From Winslowiella toletana (lineage in GTDB: Bacteria > Pseudomonadota > Gammaproteobacteria > Enterobacterales > Enterobacteriaceae), in contig NZ_JAGGMQ010000001.1 in assembly GCF_017875465.1 (NCBI RefSeq), positions 3,844,001 to 3,908,000 on the forward strand: a stretch of DNA of 64,000 bases. The letters are read 5' to 3'. A program made the translations under genes and the position numbers. Positions 9,477 to 19,976 of this stretch are shown one piece after another. The notes beneath the pieces were generated by a model. It was not told where the DNA came from, ran no database searches, and saw nothing but the letters and a program-made list of their open reading frames with translations. The first letter of the stretch is position 1. Each line of letters starts with the position of its first letter.

Positions 9477-10007
9477 CTAGGCTTCGATGATTTCTTTCAA
9501 ATGAAGTTCATCAAAAATTTGCTTAACCCAGCGATCAACGCGCTCATTGGTCAGCTCTGGTTGACGATCTTCATCAATCGCCAGGCCGAGGAAGTGGTCA
9601 TCGTCCGCCAGACCTTTTGATGCTTCGAAGTTATAACCTGCGACCGGCCAGTGACCAACGATAATCGCGCCATTTGGCTCAATGATATCGCGGATGGTGC
9701 CCATCGCATCACAGAAGTACTCCGCGTAATCTTCCTGATCGCCACAACCAAACAGCGCAACCAGTTTACCGTTAAAGTCGATCTCTTCCAGCGTCGGGAA
9801 GAAGTCATCCCAGTCGCACTGCGCTTCGCCATAGTACCAGGTCGGGATGCCGAGCAGCAGAATATCAAAAGCCTCAAGATCTTCTTTAGCGCACTTGGCG
9901 ATATCATGAACCTCAGCAACCTCTGTACCCAGTTGCTTTTGGATCATCTTTGCAATGTTTTCCGTATTGCCAGTATCGCTGCCAAAGAAAATGCCTACGA
10001 TTGCCAT
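9477..10007 (-). CDS. fldA: Flavodoxin I
   Basis: FldA is a small FMN electron carrier in the cytoplasm that feeds pyruvate-formate-lyase activation, methionine synthase reactivation, IspG/IspH and biotin synthesis. The 176-aa product is full length. The FMN phosphate loop GSDTGNTE is at residues 9-16, the first isoalloxazine loop is PTWYYGE, and the second contains [12 protein letters not shown]. It lies between fur and ybfE, the usual enterobacterial order. Confidence 0.98.
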   Translation of the reverse strand: MAIVGIFFGSDTGNTENIAKMIQKQLGTEVAEVHDIAKCAKEDLEAFDILLLGIPTWYYGEAQCDWDDFFPTLEEIDFNGKLVALFGCGDQEDYAEYFCDAMGTIRDIIEPNGAIIVGHWPVAGYNFEASKGLADDDHFLGLAIDEDRQPELTNERVDRWVKQIFDELHLKEIIEA

Positions 10008-10135
10008 GAGCTTAATAACCTCTTGAAACTTAATGATATGGTGAATGCTACAGATACACAGTTACTGGCAATGATAGCAGACAGTACCGGGGCGAGGAAC
10101 TTCAAATGCCGCCGGATTTGTCGCATTGTGCGTTC

Positions 10136-10159
10136 AAAGCCGCGGATTAGCGCGGCTTT
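10136..10159. terminator. Hairpin between ybfE and fldA
   Basis: A 9-bp stem (AAAGCCGCG / CGCGGCTTT) with a 6-nt loop starts 15 bp past the ybfE stop on the minus strand. There is no long T-run beyond the stem, so termination may be partial. Confidence 0.45.
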
Positions 10160-10173
10160 TAGCAGGTGGGCGA

Positions 10174-10452
10174 TCAGCCGTTAGCGTTAAGCTGCGCCAG
10201 AATCATCTCTTCAATCAGCTCGCTGCGGCTCATATTACGCTCTTCAGCCATCTGATTGAGTGCATCAACCGCGTCGCTGCCGATTTTCAGTTCGACACGG
10301 CGCAACCCACGACTTTTGTCGCGTTTTAACTGATTGCGTTTATTAATGCGCAGCTGTTCATCACGCGTTAGCGGATTGGTTTTTGGTCGTCCCGGGCGAC
10401 GTTCGTCTGCGAACAGATCGATCGTTGTGCGGTCGGTGTTTTCTTTTGCCAT
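10174..10452 (-). CDS. ybfE: YbfE, small DNA-binding-like protein (LexA-regulon member in E. coli)
   Basis: The 92-aa product starts MAKENTDRTTIDLFADE, the same N-terminus as E. coli YbfE, so I used the ATG at 10452 and not the longer frame opening at 10575. It has a basic RRPGRPKTN stretch, a lysine/arginine-rich RINKRNQLKRDK segment and a C-terminal ribbon-helix-helix-like part (RRVELKIGSDAVDALNQMAEERNMSRSELIEEMI compatible). E. coli ybfE is SOS-induced. I see no clear CTG-N10-CAG LexA box upstream here. The molecular role is unknown. Confidence 0.88.
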   Translation of the reverse strand: MAKENTDRTTIDLFADERRPGRPKTNPLTRDEQLRINKRNQLKRDKSRGLRRVELKIGSDAVDALNQMAEERNMSRSELIEEMILAQLNANG

Positions 10453-10674
10453 AGAATCGTGATACTGAATGAGCGTCCGCGTTTGCAACGCCAGGGGTTC
10501 TGACTTAATGGGCCGGTATGCCGTTAACAATAACACCGCGCCCCTCAGGCTGAATATTTCACCTGTTACAGCCAATGGTCGGCGTGGTGAACAGCGCCAA
10601 AATTTTAGCGCGCCATCATACCCCAGTGAAAGTCGTCACGACAATCATTTCCCCACACCAGCAACTATTTGCTT

Positions 10675-11439
10675 TTAAAGCGCAAAAAAGCGGCGGATTG
10701 CGCGCAAAACCGCATCAGGTTTTTCGGCATGCACCCAGTGTCCGGCACCAGCAATCACATGCGCGCGCGCCTGCGGGAACTGGCTGATCACCGCCTGACG
10801 ATGGATATCATCGAGATAAGGCGACAATTCACCGCGAATAAACAGCGCCGGATGCGGCCAGGCGGGCAGCACTTCCCAGCCGGAAATGGTGGTGTAGTTG
10901 TCCCACAGCACCGGCACATTAAAGCGCCACTCACCTTCGTGGAACGATTTCAGCAGAAATTGAATCACGCCCTCTTCATCGACATGGCCGCGCATCACTT
11001 CCGCCGCCTGGGATCGCAGGGTAACGCCCGCCGCAGTGACTGCATTGATGGCGGCAAAAATGGCGTCATGGCGACGCGTCTGATAATCCACCGGGGCAAT
11101 ATCGATCATCACTAACTGTTCGACGCGTTGCGGCGCCAGCGCAGCCAGCGTCATGGCGATTTTGCCGCCCATCGAATGGCCCACCACCGACACCTTATCG
11201 ATGCCCTGCGCATCCAGCGTATCCAGCATATCCTGCGCCATCACGCGGTAGTTCATCTGCTCGCTGCGCGCCGAAAGGCCATGATTACGTACATCTACCT
11301 GCAAAACCGGACGGTCGGTTTTCAGTCCGCGCGCCAGCCCTCCCAGATTATCGAGACTGCCAAACAGGCCATGGATTAGCAGAATCGGGTTAGCGGCAGC
11401 GACAGATTGTTCAGTTTGCAGGCGAGCATTCAAATTCAT
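10675..11439 (-). CDS. ybfF: Esterase YbfF (alpha/beta hydrolase)
   Basis: A cytoplasmic alpha/beta hydrolase; the E. coli enzyme hydrolyses acyl-CoA and short esters in vitro. I placed the start at ATG 11439, giving MNLNARLQTEQ, which aligns with E. coli MKLNIRAQT; the longer frame from 11541 adds 34 residues without family support. The 254-aa product has the oxyanion motif HGLFGSLDN (about 23-31), the nucleophile elbow GHSMGG with Ser89, and the catalytic His in AGAGHWVHAEKP near the C-terminus. It is divergent from seqA, with a 248-bp shared promoter region. Confidence 0.93.
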   Translation of the reverse strand: MNLNARLQTEQSVAAANPILLIHGLFGSLDNLGGLARGLKTDRPVLQVDVRNHGLSARSEQMNYRVMAQDMLDTLDAQGIDKVSVVGHSMGGKIAMTLAALAPQRVEQLVMIDIAPVDYQTRRHDAIFAAINAVTAAGVTLRSQAAEVMRGHVDEEGVIQFLLKSFHEGEWRFNVPVLWDNYTTISGWEVLPAWPHPALFIRGELSPYLDDIHRQAVISQFPQARAHVIAGAGHWVHAEKPDAVLRAIRRFFAL

Positions 11440-11687
11440 GGCAAAGTTCTTACAGTGGAAACCAAAGCTTAGGTTATCATGGATTTCTGCATTCTTGCCG
11501 GGCAAAAGCTGCCGGATGAAAGCACATTGTGGTTCACGCACTTTTTGCGGCTTATTCTGACTTTTGCCTGCAAAAGGTGGTGGCGCTACACTGCGGCAAG
11601 ATTTAACTTTATAATCCTTAATGTCAGATCCGGGTCATATTTTAAACCTCCCCGGCTCTGCAACATGCAATAACCGTACGGATAAAG

Positions 11688-12224
11688 ATGAAAACGATTG
11701 AAGTCGACGAAGAGCTCTACCGCTATATTGCCAGCCATACTCAACACATTGGTGAAAGCGCATCTGATATTTTGCGGCGTATGCTGAAGTTTACCGCCGG
11801 TCAGAGTGCGCCTGCGACGCCGCAGGCATCGCCAGCGAAAGAAGCGGTGGCGGTGAAAACCGAATCACGTCCGCAAGACCGTGTACGCGCGGTGCGTGAG
11901 CTGCTGCTTTCCGATGAGTATGCGGAGCAGAAGCGGGCGGTTAATCGCTTTATGTTGATTCTGTCGACCTTATATACACTGGATCCGAAAGCGTTTGCCG
12001 ATGCGACTGAGTCACTTCATGGCCGCACCCGCGTCTACTTTGCGGGTAACCAGCAAGTCCTGATCCAGAATGGCACCCATACCAAGCCGAAGCATGTGCC
12101 CGGCACGCCGTATTGGGTGATAACCAATACTAATACAGGTCGCAAATGCAGCATGATTGAACACATTATGTTGTCGATGCAGTTCCCGGCGGAACTGACT
12201 GAGAAGGTTTGCGGCACCATCTAA
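11688..12224 (+). CDS. seqA: Replication initiation negative regulator SeqA
   Basis: SeqA binds hemimethylated GATC and sequesters newly replicated oriC. The 178-aa product has the N-terminal oligomerisation domain (MKTIEVDEELYRYIASHT...), a variable Pro/Ala linker (about 40-60) and the C-terminal DNA-binding domain with GRTRVYFAGNQQVLIQNG and TNTNTGRKC, where methylated adenine is recognised. It ends 24 bp before pgm, its usual operon partner. Confidence 0.98.
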   Translation: MKTIEVDEELYRYIASHTQHIGESASDILRRMLKFTAGQSAPATPQASPAKEAVAVKTESRPQDRVRAVRELLLSDEYAEQKRAVNRFMLILSTLYTLDPKAFADATESLHGRTRVYFAGNQQVLIQNGTHTKPKHVPGTPYWVITNTNTGRKCSMIEHIMLSMQFPAELTEKVCGTI

Positions 12225-12248
12225 CTGAAGCGTCAGGGAGAAGCGCCA

Positions 12249-13889
12249 ATGGCCAGTCACCCCCGTGCCGGGCAGCCAGCCCAGCAGAGCGATTTGATTA
12301 ACGTTGCACAATTAACATCCCAGTATTATGTGCTGCAGCCGGATCTGGCTAATGCAGAACATGCGGTGAAATTTGGCACCTCCGGCCATCGTGGCAGCTC
12401 AGCGCGTCACAGCTTTAATGAATCACATATTCTGGCGATTGCGCAGGCGATTGCCGAAGAGCGCAAAAAGAATGGCATCACCGGCCCGTGCTATGTTGGT
12501 AAAGACACCCATGCCCTCTCCGAACCGGCGATTATTTCGGTGCTGGAAGTGCTGGCGGCCAACGGTGTGGATGTGATCGTGCAGCAGGACAATGGCTATA
12601 CGCCAACGCCAGCGATCTCTAACGCAATCCTTGAGCACAACAAAAACGGCGGCGCGCTGGCTGACGGCATTGTGATTACGCCATCACATAACCCGCCGGA
12701 AGATGGTGGCATTAAATATAATCCACCGAACGGCGGTCCGGCAGACACCAATGTCACCAAAGTGGTGGAAGATCGCGCCAACCAGCTGATTCAGGGCGGC
12801 CTGCAAGAGGTCAAACGTCTGGCGCTGGATAAAGCCTGGGCGACAGGCCATATTCAGGAACAGGATCTGATCCAGCCTTATATTGAAGGTCTGGCGCAGG
12901 TGGTGGACATTGCGGCGATTCAGAAAGCCGGTCTGAAGATTGGCGTTGATCCGCTTGGCGGCTCCGGTATTGCTTACTGGCAGCGTATTGCTGAGTTCTA
13001 TCATCTCGATCTGACCATTGTTAATGATGCGGTCGATCAGACCTTCCGCTTTATGCATCTGGATAAAGATGGCGTGATCCGGATGGATTGCTCGTCTGAA
13101 CCGGCGATGGCGGGTCTGCTGGCGCTGCGTGATAAGTTCGATCTGGCCTTTGCCAACGATCCGGATTATGACCGTCACGGCATCGTTACCCCTGCGGGTC
13201 TGATGAATCCAAACCACTATCTGGCGGTGGCGATTAACTATCTGTTCCAGCATCGTCCGCAGTGGGGCAAAGATGTTGCTGTCGGCAAAACGCTGGTTTC
13301 CAGCGCGATGATCGACCGGGTGGTGAACGATATTGGCCGTAAGCTGGTGGAAGTGCCGGTGGGCTTTAAGTGGTTCGTTGACGGCCTGTTTGACGGCAGC
13401 TTTGGTTTCGGTGGTGAAGAGAGCGCTGGCGCCTCCTTCCTGCGCTTTGACGGCACTCCATGGTCTACTGACAAAGATGGCATCATTATGTGTCTGCTGG
13501 CGGCGGAAATTACTGCTGTAACCGGTAAGAACCCGCAGCAGCACTATGATGAGCTGGCTGAGCGCTTTGGCGCGCCAAGTTATAACCGTTTGCAGGCTTC
13601 GGCTACCTCGGCGCAGAAAGCGGCGCTGTCTAAGCTGTCACCAGAGATGGTCAGCGCCGATACGCTGGCGGGTGATCCGATCACCGCACGTCTGACTGCC
13701 GCGCCGGGCAACGGTGCGTCGATTGGCGGTCTGAAAGTGATGACAGAGAACGGCTGGTTTGCCGCGCGTCCGTCAGGTACGGAAGACGCCTATAAAATCT
13801 ACTGTGAAAGCTTCCTCGGTGCTGAGCACCGTGAAAAGATTGAAAAAGAAGCGGTAGAAATTGTCAGCGAAGTACTGAAGAACGCGTAA
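12249..13889 (+). CDS. pgm: Phosphoglucomutase
   Basis: Pgm interconverts glucose 1-phosphate and glucose 6-phosphate in the cytoplasm. The 546-aa product starts [17 protein letters not shown] like E. coli Pgm. It has the substrate loop FGTSGHRG, the phosphoserine loop VITPSHNP with Ser146, the metal loop DPDYDRHG and the C-terminal phosphate-binding RPSGTED. A strong terminator follows. Confidence 0.98.
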   Translation: MASHPRAGQPAQQSDLINVAQLTSQYYVLQPDLANAEHAVKFGTSGHRGSSARHSFNESHILAIAQAIAEERKKNGITGPCYVGKDTHALSEPAIISVLEVLAANGVDVIVQQDNGYTPTPAISNAILEHNKNGGALADGIVITPSHNPPEDGGIKYNPPNGGPADTNVTKVVEDRANQLIQGGLQEVKRLALDKAWATGHIQEQDLIQPYIEGLAQVVDIAAIQKAGLKIGVDPLGGSGIAYWQRIAEFYHLDLTIVNDAVDQTFRFMHLDKDGVIRMDCSSEPAMAGLLALRDKFDLAFANDPDYDRHGIVTPAGLMNPNHYLAVAINYLFQHRPQWGKDVAVGKTLVSSAMIDRVVNDIGRKLVEVPVGFKWFVDGLFDGSFGFGGEESAGASFLRFDGTPWSTDKDGIIMCLLAAEITAVTGKNPQQHYDELAERFGAPSYNRLQASATSAQKAALSKLSPEMVSADTLAGDPITARLTAAPGNGASIGGLKVMTENGWFAARPSGTEDAYKIYCESFLGAEHREKIEKEAVEIVSEVLKNA

Positions 13890-13900
13890 CGATGTGACAC

Positions 13901-13925
13901 GGGCGGCGTTAGCGCCGCCCTTTTT
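13901..13925 (+). terminator. Rho-independent terminator of seqA-pgm
   Basis: Stem GGGCGGCG (13901-13908) / CGCCGCCC (13913-13920), loop TTAG, followed by TTTTT. The stem resembles one flavour of the palindromic repeat family seen elsewhere in the window, but the CCCTAC/GTAGGG flank is absent. Confidence 0.9.
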
Positions 13926-13934
13926 ACACCCCGG

Positions 13935-14612
13935 CTACGGCATAAAGCGATAACCAATCCCGGTTTCGGTAATCAGATGCTTTGGTTGCGCCGGTTCCGC
14001 TTCCAGCTTCTGGCGTAAATGCCCCATATAGATACGCAGATAGTGGCTGTGTTCCACCGCGTTCGGTCCCCACACCTGATTAAGTAACTGGCGTTGAGTC
14101 AGCACTTTCCCCGGATTATTCAGCAAAATCACCAGCAGGCGAAATTCAATCGGCGTCAGATGCAGCGGCTGATCGTCACGCGTGACGCGGCGGGCGGCGA
14201 TATCCACCGTTACGCCGGAAAAGGTGATCACCGAAGCCTGTGGCTGCGTTGCGCCGTGACGGCGCAGGGCGACACGGACTCGCGCCAGTAACTCGCCCAC
14301 GCCAAAAGGTTTCGCCAGAAAGTCATCAGCGCCGGCATCCAGCGCATCAATTTTATCCTGCTCGTCGCTACGCGCGGAGAGCACCACAATCGGCATCGCA
14401 CTCCACTGGCGCACTTCGCGGATAAAATCAATGCCGTCACCATCGGGCAGCCCGAGATCGAGGATCACCAGATCGGGTTTGCGCGTCGCGGCTTCAATCA
14501 GACCGCGCTGCAGCGTTTCACTGTCAAATACGCGTAAAGACTCACCCTCCAGCGCAATGCGCAGGAAGCGGCGGATCTCTTTTTCATCTTCAACAATCAG
14601 GACAGTGGTCAC
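13935..14612 (-). CDS. kdpE: Response regulator KdpE
   Basis: KdpE is an OmpR-type transcription activator of the kdp operon. Receiver domain residues 1-120 with phospho-acceptor Asp52 (VILDLGLPDGDG), switch residues SARSDEQDKI and Lys in AKPFG; the winged-helix domain fills 130-225 and ends YRFMP. The ATG overlaps the kdpD stop by 4 bp (ATGA), so translation is coupled. It converges on pgm. Confidence 0.98.
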   Translation of the reverse strand: MTTVLIVEDEKEIRRFLRIALEGESLRVFDSETLQRGLIEAATRKPDLVILDLGLPDGDGIDFIREVRQWSAMPIVVLSARSDEQDKIDALDAGADDFLAKPFGVGELLARVRVALRRHGATQPQASVITFSGVTVDIAARRVTRDDQPLHLTPIEFRLLVILLNNPGKVLTQRQLLNQVWGPNAVEHSHYLRIYMGHLRQKLEAEPAQPKHLITETGIGYRFMP

Positions 14613-17278
14613 ATTTCCTCAATCTGTTCGGGATCCCACGCGGGCAGCTCATCCTGCGGCAGTCGCAGATGGAAGCTGGCGCCACCGGATGGCCGGTTTG
14701 TCGCCACGATTTCGCCCTGATGCAGAGTGACTATCGCCTGGCAGATCGCCAGACCCAGGCCGACACCGGGAATCGCTGACTCTTTGCTACCGCGGGTAAA
14801 TTTATCAAATATCTGCTGTTCCTGCCCGGGTAAAATACCCGGGCCGCTGTCCCACACTTCAATATCGAGAATATTCTCCTGACGCCGTGCGCGAATACCG
14901 ATTTGCGCCTGCGGACCGGCATACTTCAGCGCATTCTCCAGCAGATTGGTCAGCACCCGTTCGATCAGCGGACCGTCAACCTGCACCAGCAGTAGCCCAT
15001 CAGGTAAATCGAGATCAATACGCCGCTCATTTAGCAGCGGGGCCATCGCGTTCAGCGTACTGCCAATAATCTCTTCCAGCGTCAGCCACTCTCTGCGCAG
15101 CACAAAACCGCCGGACTGAATGCGCGCCATATCCAGCAGATTATTCACCAGCCGGGTGGTATTAATAATATGCTGGCGGATCTGATTCGCCTGCGGTGCA
15201 TGGGGCGAGCTGGCGGCGGCTAAATCCAGCGTCAGAATTTCCGCCATGCCAAACAGCACCGTCAGCGGGGTGCGCAAATCATGGGACAGCGCCGCCAGCA
15301 GCGAGTTACGCAGCTGCTCGCTTTCCGCCGCGAAGCGCGCCTGCTCTTCCGATTGCGTCAGCGCCAGCCGCTCAAGGGCGGTGGCAATCAGCACCATAAA
15401 GGTTTCAATCAGCCGCTGCTGTTCGGGGATCATTAACTGACGCAGGCTGGAGGGCTGGATAATCAGCAGGCCCCAGCTTTTCTCCTGCATCACTAACGGC
15501 AGAATCTGATAGGGCACGCCGGGCAGGGTATCGGTACCCGCGCCGGCTGGCTGGCGGTTATCAAAGCTCCAGCGGGCGATAGCCGGATCCGCCTGGCGCG
15601 GCAGCGGCAGCTGGCCCTGTGCATCGGGCAGCAGCAGCTCGCTGTTGGCGCGGAAGCTGTTATCGATAAAGTGCTGGCTGACGCTGATAATATCCTGCGA
15701 ATTACGCGTGCGGCTCAGCGCTTTCGACATTTCATACAGCTGGCGCACACGCCCTTCACGGTAGTGCGCCACCCGCGCCTGATAGCGCATACTGGCGGTC
15801 AGGTTACCAATAATAATACCCACTGCCAGCATAATGCCGAAGGTCAGCAGATACTCGAGGTCGGATACCGCGAGGGTGCCGCGCGGGGCAATAAAAAACA
15901 GGTCAAAGCTGGCGACGTTGATCACCGAAGCCAGCACCGACGGCCAGCGGCCATACAGCAAGGCGACAATCACTACGCCGAGCAGATAGAGCATCACCAG
16001 GTTGGCATCGGCCACCTGTGGGAACAGCCAGCTGGCGCCGAGGGTAGTCAGCGCGCAGAGCGCCACCGCCAGCGCGCAGCCTTCCAGCGGCTTACGCCAT
16101 TTTTCCGCGCTGCTTTTCGCGCTCAGCGGACGGGCGGGCAGGGCAGTATCCGCCTCATCGCGTGCGACAATAATCAGATCAAGATCCGGCCCCAGCTTGC
16201 CCAGCCGGTTGGCGAAACCGTCGCGCTTCCAGCGCTGTGCGGCGCGGCGGCCAATCACAATTTTGCCGAGATCATGTTCGCGCGCATAACGCAGTACCGA
16301 CTGCTCTTCATCGGTGTCGGAGAGGGTGGCGGTTTCCGCGCCGAGATCCTGCGCCAGTTTCAGTGCCTGCAGAATACGCCGCCGCTGTTCCCCCGGTAAT
16401 TTATGCAGCCGTGGCGTTTCGACATATACCGCGTGCCAGGGCGCGTCGAGCCTGGCGGCCAGACGTGCGGCGGTGCGCACCAGCTTCTCATTGCCGCTAC
16501 CCGCGCCGATACACAGCAGAATCGCATCGCGGGTATGCCAGACTTTTTCCCGCCCTTTATGGTCGCGCCAGGCGCGCATCTGATCGTCAACCCGGTCGGC
16601 GGTGCGGCGCAGCGCCAGTTCACGCAGGGCAATCAGGTTACCTTTACGGAAAAAGTGTTCAATGGCGCGCTCCGCCTGTCCGGCGATATACACTTTGCCT
16701 TCGGCCAGCCGTTGCCGCAGATCGTCAGGTGTCAGATCGACCAGCACGATCTCATCAGCCATGTCGAAAATCGGATCCGGCACCGTTTCGCGCACCTGAA
16801 TCCCGGTGATGCTGCTGACCACATCGTTCAGGCTTTCCAGGTGCTGCACATTCACGGTGGTCAGCACATCGATACCGGCATTCAGCAGCTCCTCGACATC
16901 CTGCCAGCGTTTTGGGTGACGCGCGCCGCTGATATTGCTGTGCGCCAGTTCATCGATCAGGATAATCGCCGGCGCACGGGCGAGAGCGGCGTCGAGATCA
17001 AACTCCTGATACTGACGGCCCTGTTGTGTGTAGCGCTTCATCGGCAACACATTCAGCCCATCAAGCAGCGCTGCGGTTTCGCGCCGTCCATGCGTCTCCA
17101 CCACGCCAATCAGCACATCCAGCCCCTGTTCGCGCAGGCGGCGTCCCGCCTGCAACATGGCATAGGTTTTACCGACGCCCGCGCAGGCGCCGAAAAAGAT
17201 CTTCAGTTTGCCGCGCGGCGCAGCGGCAAGCTGCTGCAACAGCTTCTCCGGTGACGGACGCTGTAGCTCATCGTTCAT
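14609..17278 (-). CDS. kdpD: Sensor histidine kinase KdpD
   Basis: KdpD senses K+ limitation and salt stress and phosphorylates KdpE. The 889-aa product (E. coli 894) shows the N-terminal KdpD domain with Walker A GACAGVGKT (30-38), a Usp-like domain (about 250-370), four closely spaced transmembrane segments (about 400-500), a GAF-like region, the H-box SHDLRTPLT with His666, and an HATPase domain (NLLENALKYA, DSGPGI, GVGLGLAI). Its AAAGGAT ribosome binding site lies directly beside a palindromic repeat that fills the gap to kdpC. Confidence 0.98.
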   Translation of the reverse strand: MNDELQRPSPEKLLQQLAAAPRGKLKIFFGACAGVGKTYAMLQAGRRLREQGLDVLIGVVETHGRRETAALLDGLNVLPMKRYTQQGRQYQEFDLDAALARAPAIILIDELAHSNISGARHPKRWQDVEELLNAGIDVLTTVNVQHLESLNDVVSSITGIQVRETVPDPIFDMADEIVLVDLTPDDLRQRLAEGKVYIAGQAERAIEHFFRKGNLIALRELALRRTADRVDDQMRAWRDHKGREKVWHTRDAILLCIGAGSGNEKLVRTAARLAARLDAPWHAVYVETPRLHKLPGEQRRRILQALKLAQDLGAETATLSDTDEEQSVLRYAREHDLGKIVIGRRAAQRWKRDGFANRLGKLGPDLDLIIVARDEADTALPARPLSAKSSAEKWRKPLEGCALAVALCALTTLGASWLFPQVADANLVMLYLLGVVIVALLYGRWPSVLASVINVASFDLFFIAPRGTLAVSDLEYLLTFGIMLAVGIIIGNLTASMRYQARVAHYREGRVRQLYEMSKALSRTRNSQDIISVSQHFIDNSFRANSELLLPDAQGQLPLPRQADPAIARWSFDNRQPAGAGTDTLPGVPYQILPLVMQEKSWGLLIIQPSSLRQLMIPEQQRLIETFMVLIATALERLALTQSEEQARFAAESEQLRNSLLAALSHDLRTPLTVLFGMAEILTLDLAAASSPHAPQANQIRQHIINTTRLVNNLLDMARIQSGGFVLRREWLTLEEIIGSTLNAMAPLLNERRIDLDLPDGLLLVQVDGPLIERVLTNLLENALKYAGPQAQIGIRARRQENILDIEVWDSGPGILPGQEQQIFDKFTRGSKESAIPGVGLGLAICQAIVTLHQGEIVATNRPSGGASFHLRLPQDELPAWDPEQIEEM

Positions 17279-17295
17279 TGGTTATCCTTTTAACA

Positions 17296-17347
17296 CCGGC
17301 GGCGATAACGCCGCCCCTACGGCAGGGGAGCCGTTATCGGCTCCCGT
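17296..17347. repeat. Palindromic repeat pair inside the kdp operon (copy 1)
   Basis: Two adjacent palindromes: GGCGGCGATAACGCCGCC ending in CCTAC (17296-17320, minus orientation) and GGGGAGCCGTTATCGGCTCC followed by CGT (17321-17347, plus orientation). The same two modules recur at 39264, 43103 and 52048. Here they fill almost all of the kdpD-kdpC gap and run into kdpC: the last codons of kdpC (Gly-Ser-Arg-stop) are repeat sequence. In mRNA they would form strong hairpins between kdpC and kdpD. Confidence 0.85.
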
Positions 17348-17903
17348 CCAACGCCAGATTCAGCATAAGGACATTTACCGTTGCTTCGCCAGTAAATTTG
17401 ATTAATGGCGTATTAATCTGGCTGGCAATCAGCTGGTTAAGCTGCTGCAGCGGAATACCACGGGCTTCCGCCACCCGTGGCGCCTGCCAGTAAGCGGCGG
17501 CTGGCGAGATCTGCGGATCAAGGCCGCTGGCGGAGGCGGTCACCAGATCCAGTGGAACTGGCCCGGTGGACAACGGATTGGCGGCGCGCAGAGCCGCCAC
17601 CCGCTGCGCAATCAGCTTATCCAGCGCCGGATTACTGGCCGCCAGATTACTGCCCGCTGACGCCAGCGCGTTATAAGGTGACTCGGCGGTGGCCGACGGA
17701 CGGCCATGAAAATCGGCCGGGCCGTCAAACGCCTGACCGATCAGCTCAGAACCGCGGACTTTACCGGCGACGCTAATCAGCGAACCGTTGGCCTGCCACG
17801 GAAATATCGCCTGCGACAGGCCGGTGACTAACAGCGGATAGGCTGCGCCAGTAATCAGCGATAACAGGATAAATACCAGCAACGCCGGACGTAAAATGGA
17901 CAT
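17334..17903 (-). CDS. kdpC: Potassium-transporting ATPase subunit KdpC
   Basis: KdpC is a single-span inner-membrane subunit that stabilises the KdpFABC pump. The 189-aa product has one N-terminal membrane helix ([21 protein letters not shown]) and a periplasmic domain with [23 protein letters not shown] and [16 protein letters not shown]. Its C-terminus ends NLALDGSR, whereas E. coli KdpC ends NLALDKLDE. The final Gly-Ser-Arg-stop comes from the repeat at 17321-17347, so the original end appears to have been replaced. The core is intact and function is probably kept. Confidence 0.97.
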   Translation of the reverse strand: MSILRPALLVFILLSLITGAAYPLLVTGLSQAIFPWQANGSLISVAGKVRGSELIGQAFDGPADFHGRPSATAESPYNALASAGSNLAASNPALDKLIAQRVAALRAANPLSTGPVPLDLVTASASGLDPQISPAAAYWQAPRVAEARGIPLQQLNQLIASQINTPLIKFTGEATVNVLMLNLALDGSR

Positions 17904-17912
17904 AACAGTTCC

Positions 17913-19961
17913 TTAAACCAGACCGGTAACGGTTAACAACAGGTCGATAACTTTAATGCCGATAAACGGCACCACAATGCCGCCAGCGCCATAAATCCAC
18001 AGGTTGCGACGCAGCAGGGCGGCGGCGCTTAATGGCCGGTAACTGACGCCTTTTAACGCCAGTGGGATCAGAAACACGATAATCAGCGCGTTAAATATCA
18101 CCGCTGACAGAATCGCCGACGCTGGTGAATGCAGCTGCATAATATTCAGCGCATTCAGCTGCGGCCAGGTGACGGCAAACGCCGCCGGAATAATGGCGAA
18201 GTATTTCGCCACATCGTTGGCGATACTGAAGGTGGTCAGCGAGCCACGGGTCATCAGCATCTGTTTGCCGATATGCACCACTTCAATCAGTTTGGTAGGA
18301 TTGGAGTCGAGATCGACCATATTGCCCGCTTCTTTTGCCGCCTGGGTGCCGGAGTTCATCGCCACCGCCACATCGGCCTGCGCCAGCGCCGGGGCATCGT
18401 TAGTGCCGTCACCGGTCATCGCCACCAGCCGGCCTTCTGACTGGTACTGGCGAATCAGCGCCAGCTTGGCTTCCGGCGTGGCTTCAGAAAGAAAGTCGTC
18501 GACACCGGCTTCGGCGGCAATCGCTGCGGCGGTTAACGGGTTATCACCGGTGATCATCACGGTTTTAATCCCCATGGTGCGCAGCTCGGCAAAACGTTCT
18601 TTTATGCCGCCTTTAACGATATCTTTTAACGCTACCACCCCCAGCGCCACACTGCCTTCCGCCACCACCAGCGGTGTTCCGCCGGTGCGCGCCACCTGTT
18701 CCACCAGCGCCATGACTTCTGGCTGCAACTGACCGCCGTTGGCTTCAACATGACGCTTAATCGCATCCACCGCCCCTTTGCGAATCATTCGCTGCTGAAT
18801 ATTGACCCCGCTCATGCGGGTTTGCGCTGAGAACGGCACAAAGGTGGCGTTTAGCGCATGCAAATCACGTTCGCGCAGATTAAAGCGTTGCTTCGCCAGC
18901 ACCACAATGCTGCGGCCTTCCGGGGTTTCATCCGCCAGGGAAGCCAGCTGGGCGGCATCCGCCAGCTGCTGTTCATTCACGCCTGGCGCTGGCAGGAATT
19001 CTGACGCCTGCCGGTTACCCAGGGTGATGGTGCCGGTTTTATCCAGCAGCAGCACATTGATATCACCGGCGGCTTCCACCGCGCGACCGCTGGTGGCGAT
19101 TACATTGGCCGCCAGCATGCGGCTCATCCCGGCGACGCCAATTGCCGACAGCAGGCCGCCAATGGTGGTGGGGATCAGACAGACCAGCAGCGCCACCAGC
19201 ACCGTGACGCTAATCGCCTCGCCGCCATACAGCGCAAACGGATAAAGCGTGGCGGTGGCAAACAGAAATACCAGCGTCAGCGCCACCAGCAGAATGGTAA
19301 GGGAGATTTCGCTTGGTGTTTTGCGGCGCTTAGCGCCTTCCACCATGGCGATCATCCGGTCGAGAAAGGTTTCGCCCGGGTTGGCGCTGCACTGAATCAC
19401 CAGCCAGTCCGATAACACGCGCGTACCACCGGTCACTGAAGCGAAGTCACCACCCGATTCACGGATCACCGGCGCTGACTCACCGGTAATCGCGCTTTCA
19501 TCAACCGAGGCGCCCCCCTCAATCACTTCGCCGTCACAGGGAATAATGTCGCCAGCCGACGCCAGCACAATATCGCCTTTGCGTAGCGACTCTGCCGGAA
19601 CGCTGTCGATGGCGGCATCATGATGCGGCGCGGCGAGCTTGTTTGCCCAGCTGGTTTTTTTCATCCCTTTCAGTGAGCTGGCCTGCGCCTTACTGCGCCC
19701 TTCAGCAATTGCCTCCGCGAAGTTGGCAAACAGCACGGTAAACCACAGCCAGACAGCGATGGCGGCGGTAAAACCGGCGCTGCCGCTGCTGTAACCGAGG
19801 GCCATCGCCAGCGCGATGCCGCTGGTGAGAATTGAGCCGAGATACACCACGAACATCACCGGATTACGCCACTGTACGCGCGGATCGCATTTTTTCAGCG
19901 CACCGGCTAACGCCTGTTGCGTGATGGCCGCATCAAATAGAGGTTGTTGCTTGCGAGTCAT
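17913..19961 (-). CDS. kdpB: Potassium-transporting P-type ATPase catalytic subunit KdpB
   Basis: KdpB hydrolyses ATP to drive K+ import. The 682-aa product carries the actuator motif AITGESAP (TGES), the phosphorylation motif DKTGT with Asp307, the GDNPLTA segment and the hinge [16 protein letters not shown]. The gene order kdpF-A-B-C-D-E is the enterobacterial one. Confidence 0.98.
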   Translation of the reverse strand: MTRKQQPLFDAAITQQALAGALKKCDPRVQWRNPVMFVVYLGSILTSGIALAMALGYSSGSAGFTAAIAVWLWFTVLFANFAEAIAEGRSKAQASSLKGMKKTSWANKLAAPHHDAAIDSVPAESLRKGDIVLASAGDIIPCDGEVIEGGASVDESAITGESAPVIRESGGDFASVTGGTRVLSDWLVIQCSANPGETFLDRMIAMVEGAKRRKTPSEISLTILLVALTLVFLFATATLYPFALYGGEAISVTVLVALLVCLIPTTIGGLLSAIGVAGMSRMLAANVIATSGRAVEAAGDINVLLLDKTGTITLGNRQASEFLPAPGVNEQQLADAAQLASLADETPEGRSIVVLAKQRFNLRERDLHALNATFVPFSAQTRMSGVNIQQRMIRKGAVDAIKRHVEANGGQLQPEVMALVEQVARTGGTPLVVAEGSVALGVVALKDIVKGGIKERFAELRTMGIKTVMITGDNPLTAAAIAAEAGVDDFLSEATPEAKLALIRQYQSEGRLVAMTGDGTNDAPALAQADVAVAMNSGTQAAKEAGNMVDLDSNPTKLIEVVHIGKQMLMTRGSLTTFSIANDVAKYFAIIPAAFAVTWPQLNALNIMQLHSPASAILSAVIFNALIIVFLIPLALKGVSYRPLSAAALLRRNLWIYGAGGIVVPFIGIKVIDLLLTVTGLV

Positions 19962-19976
19962 TATCTACTCCGGCAC

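Noticed and set aside
10453..10674. Searched for a LexA box upstream of ybfE
   Set aside because: No CTGT-N8-ACAG-like sequence was found, so SOS control is not claimed.
12684..13544. Long antisense frame inside pgm
   Set aside because: It mirrors the codon structure of pgm, has no family features and no ribosome binding site.
13901..13920. pgm terminator stem as a further copy of the repeat family
   Set aside because: The stem is similar, but the GTAGGG flank is missing and a T-run follows, so an ordinary terminator explains it.
15671..16399. Antisense frame inside kdpD
   Set aside because: Shadow of kdpD, without start signals or recognisable domains.
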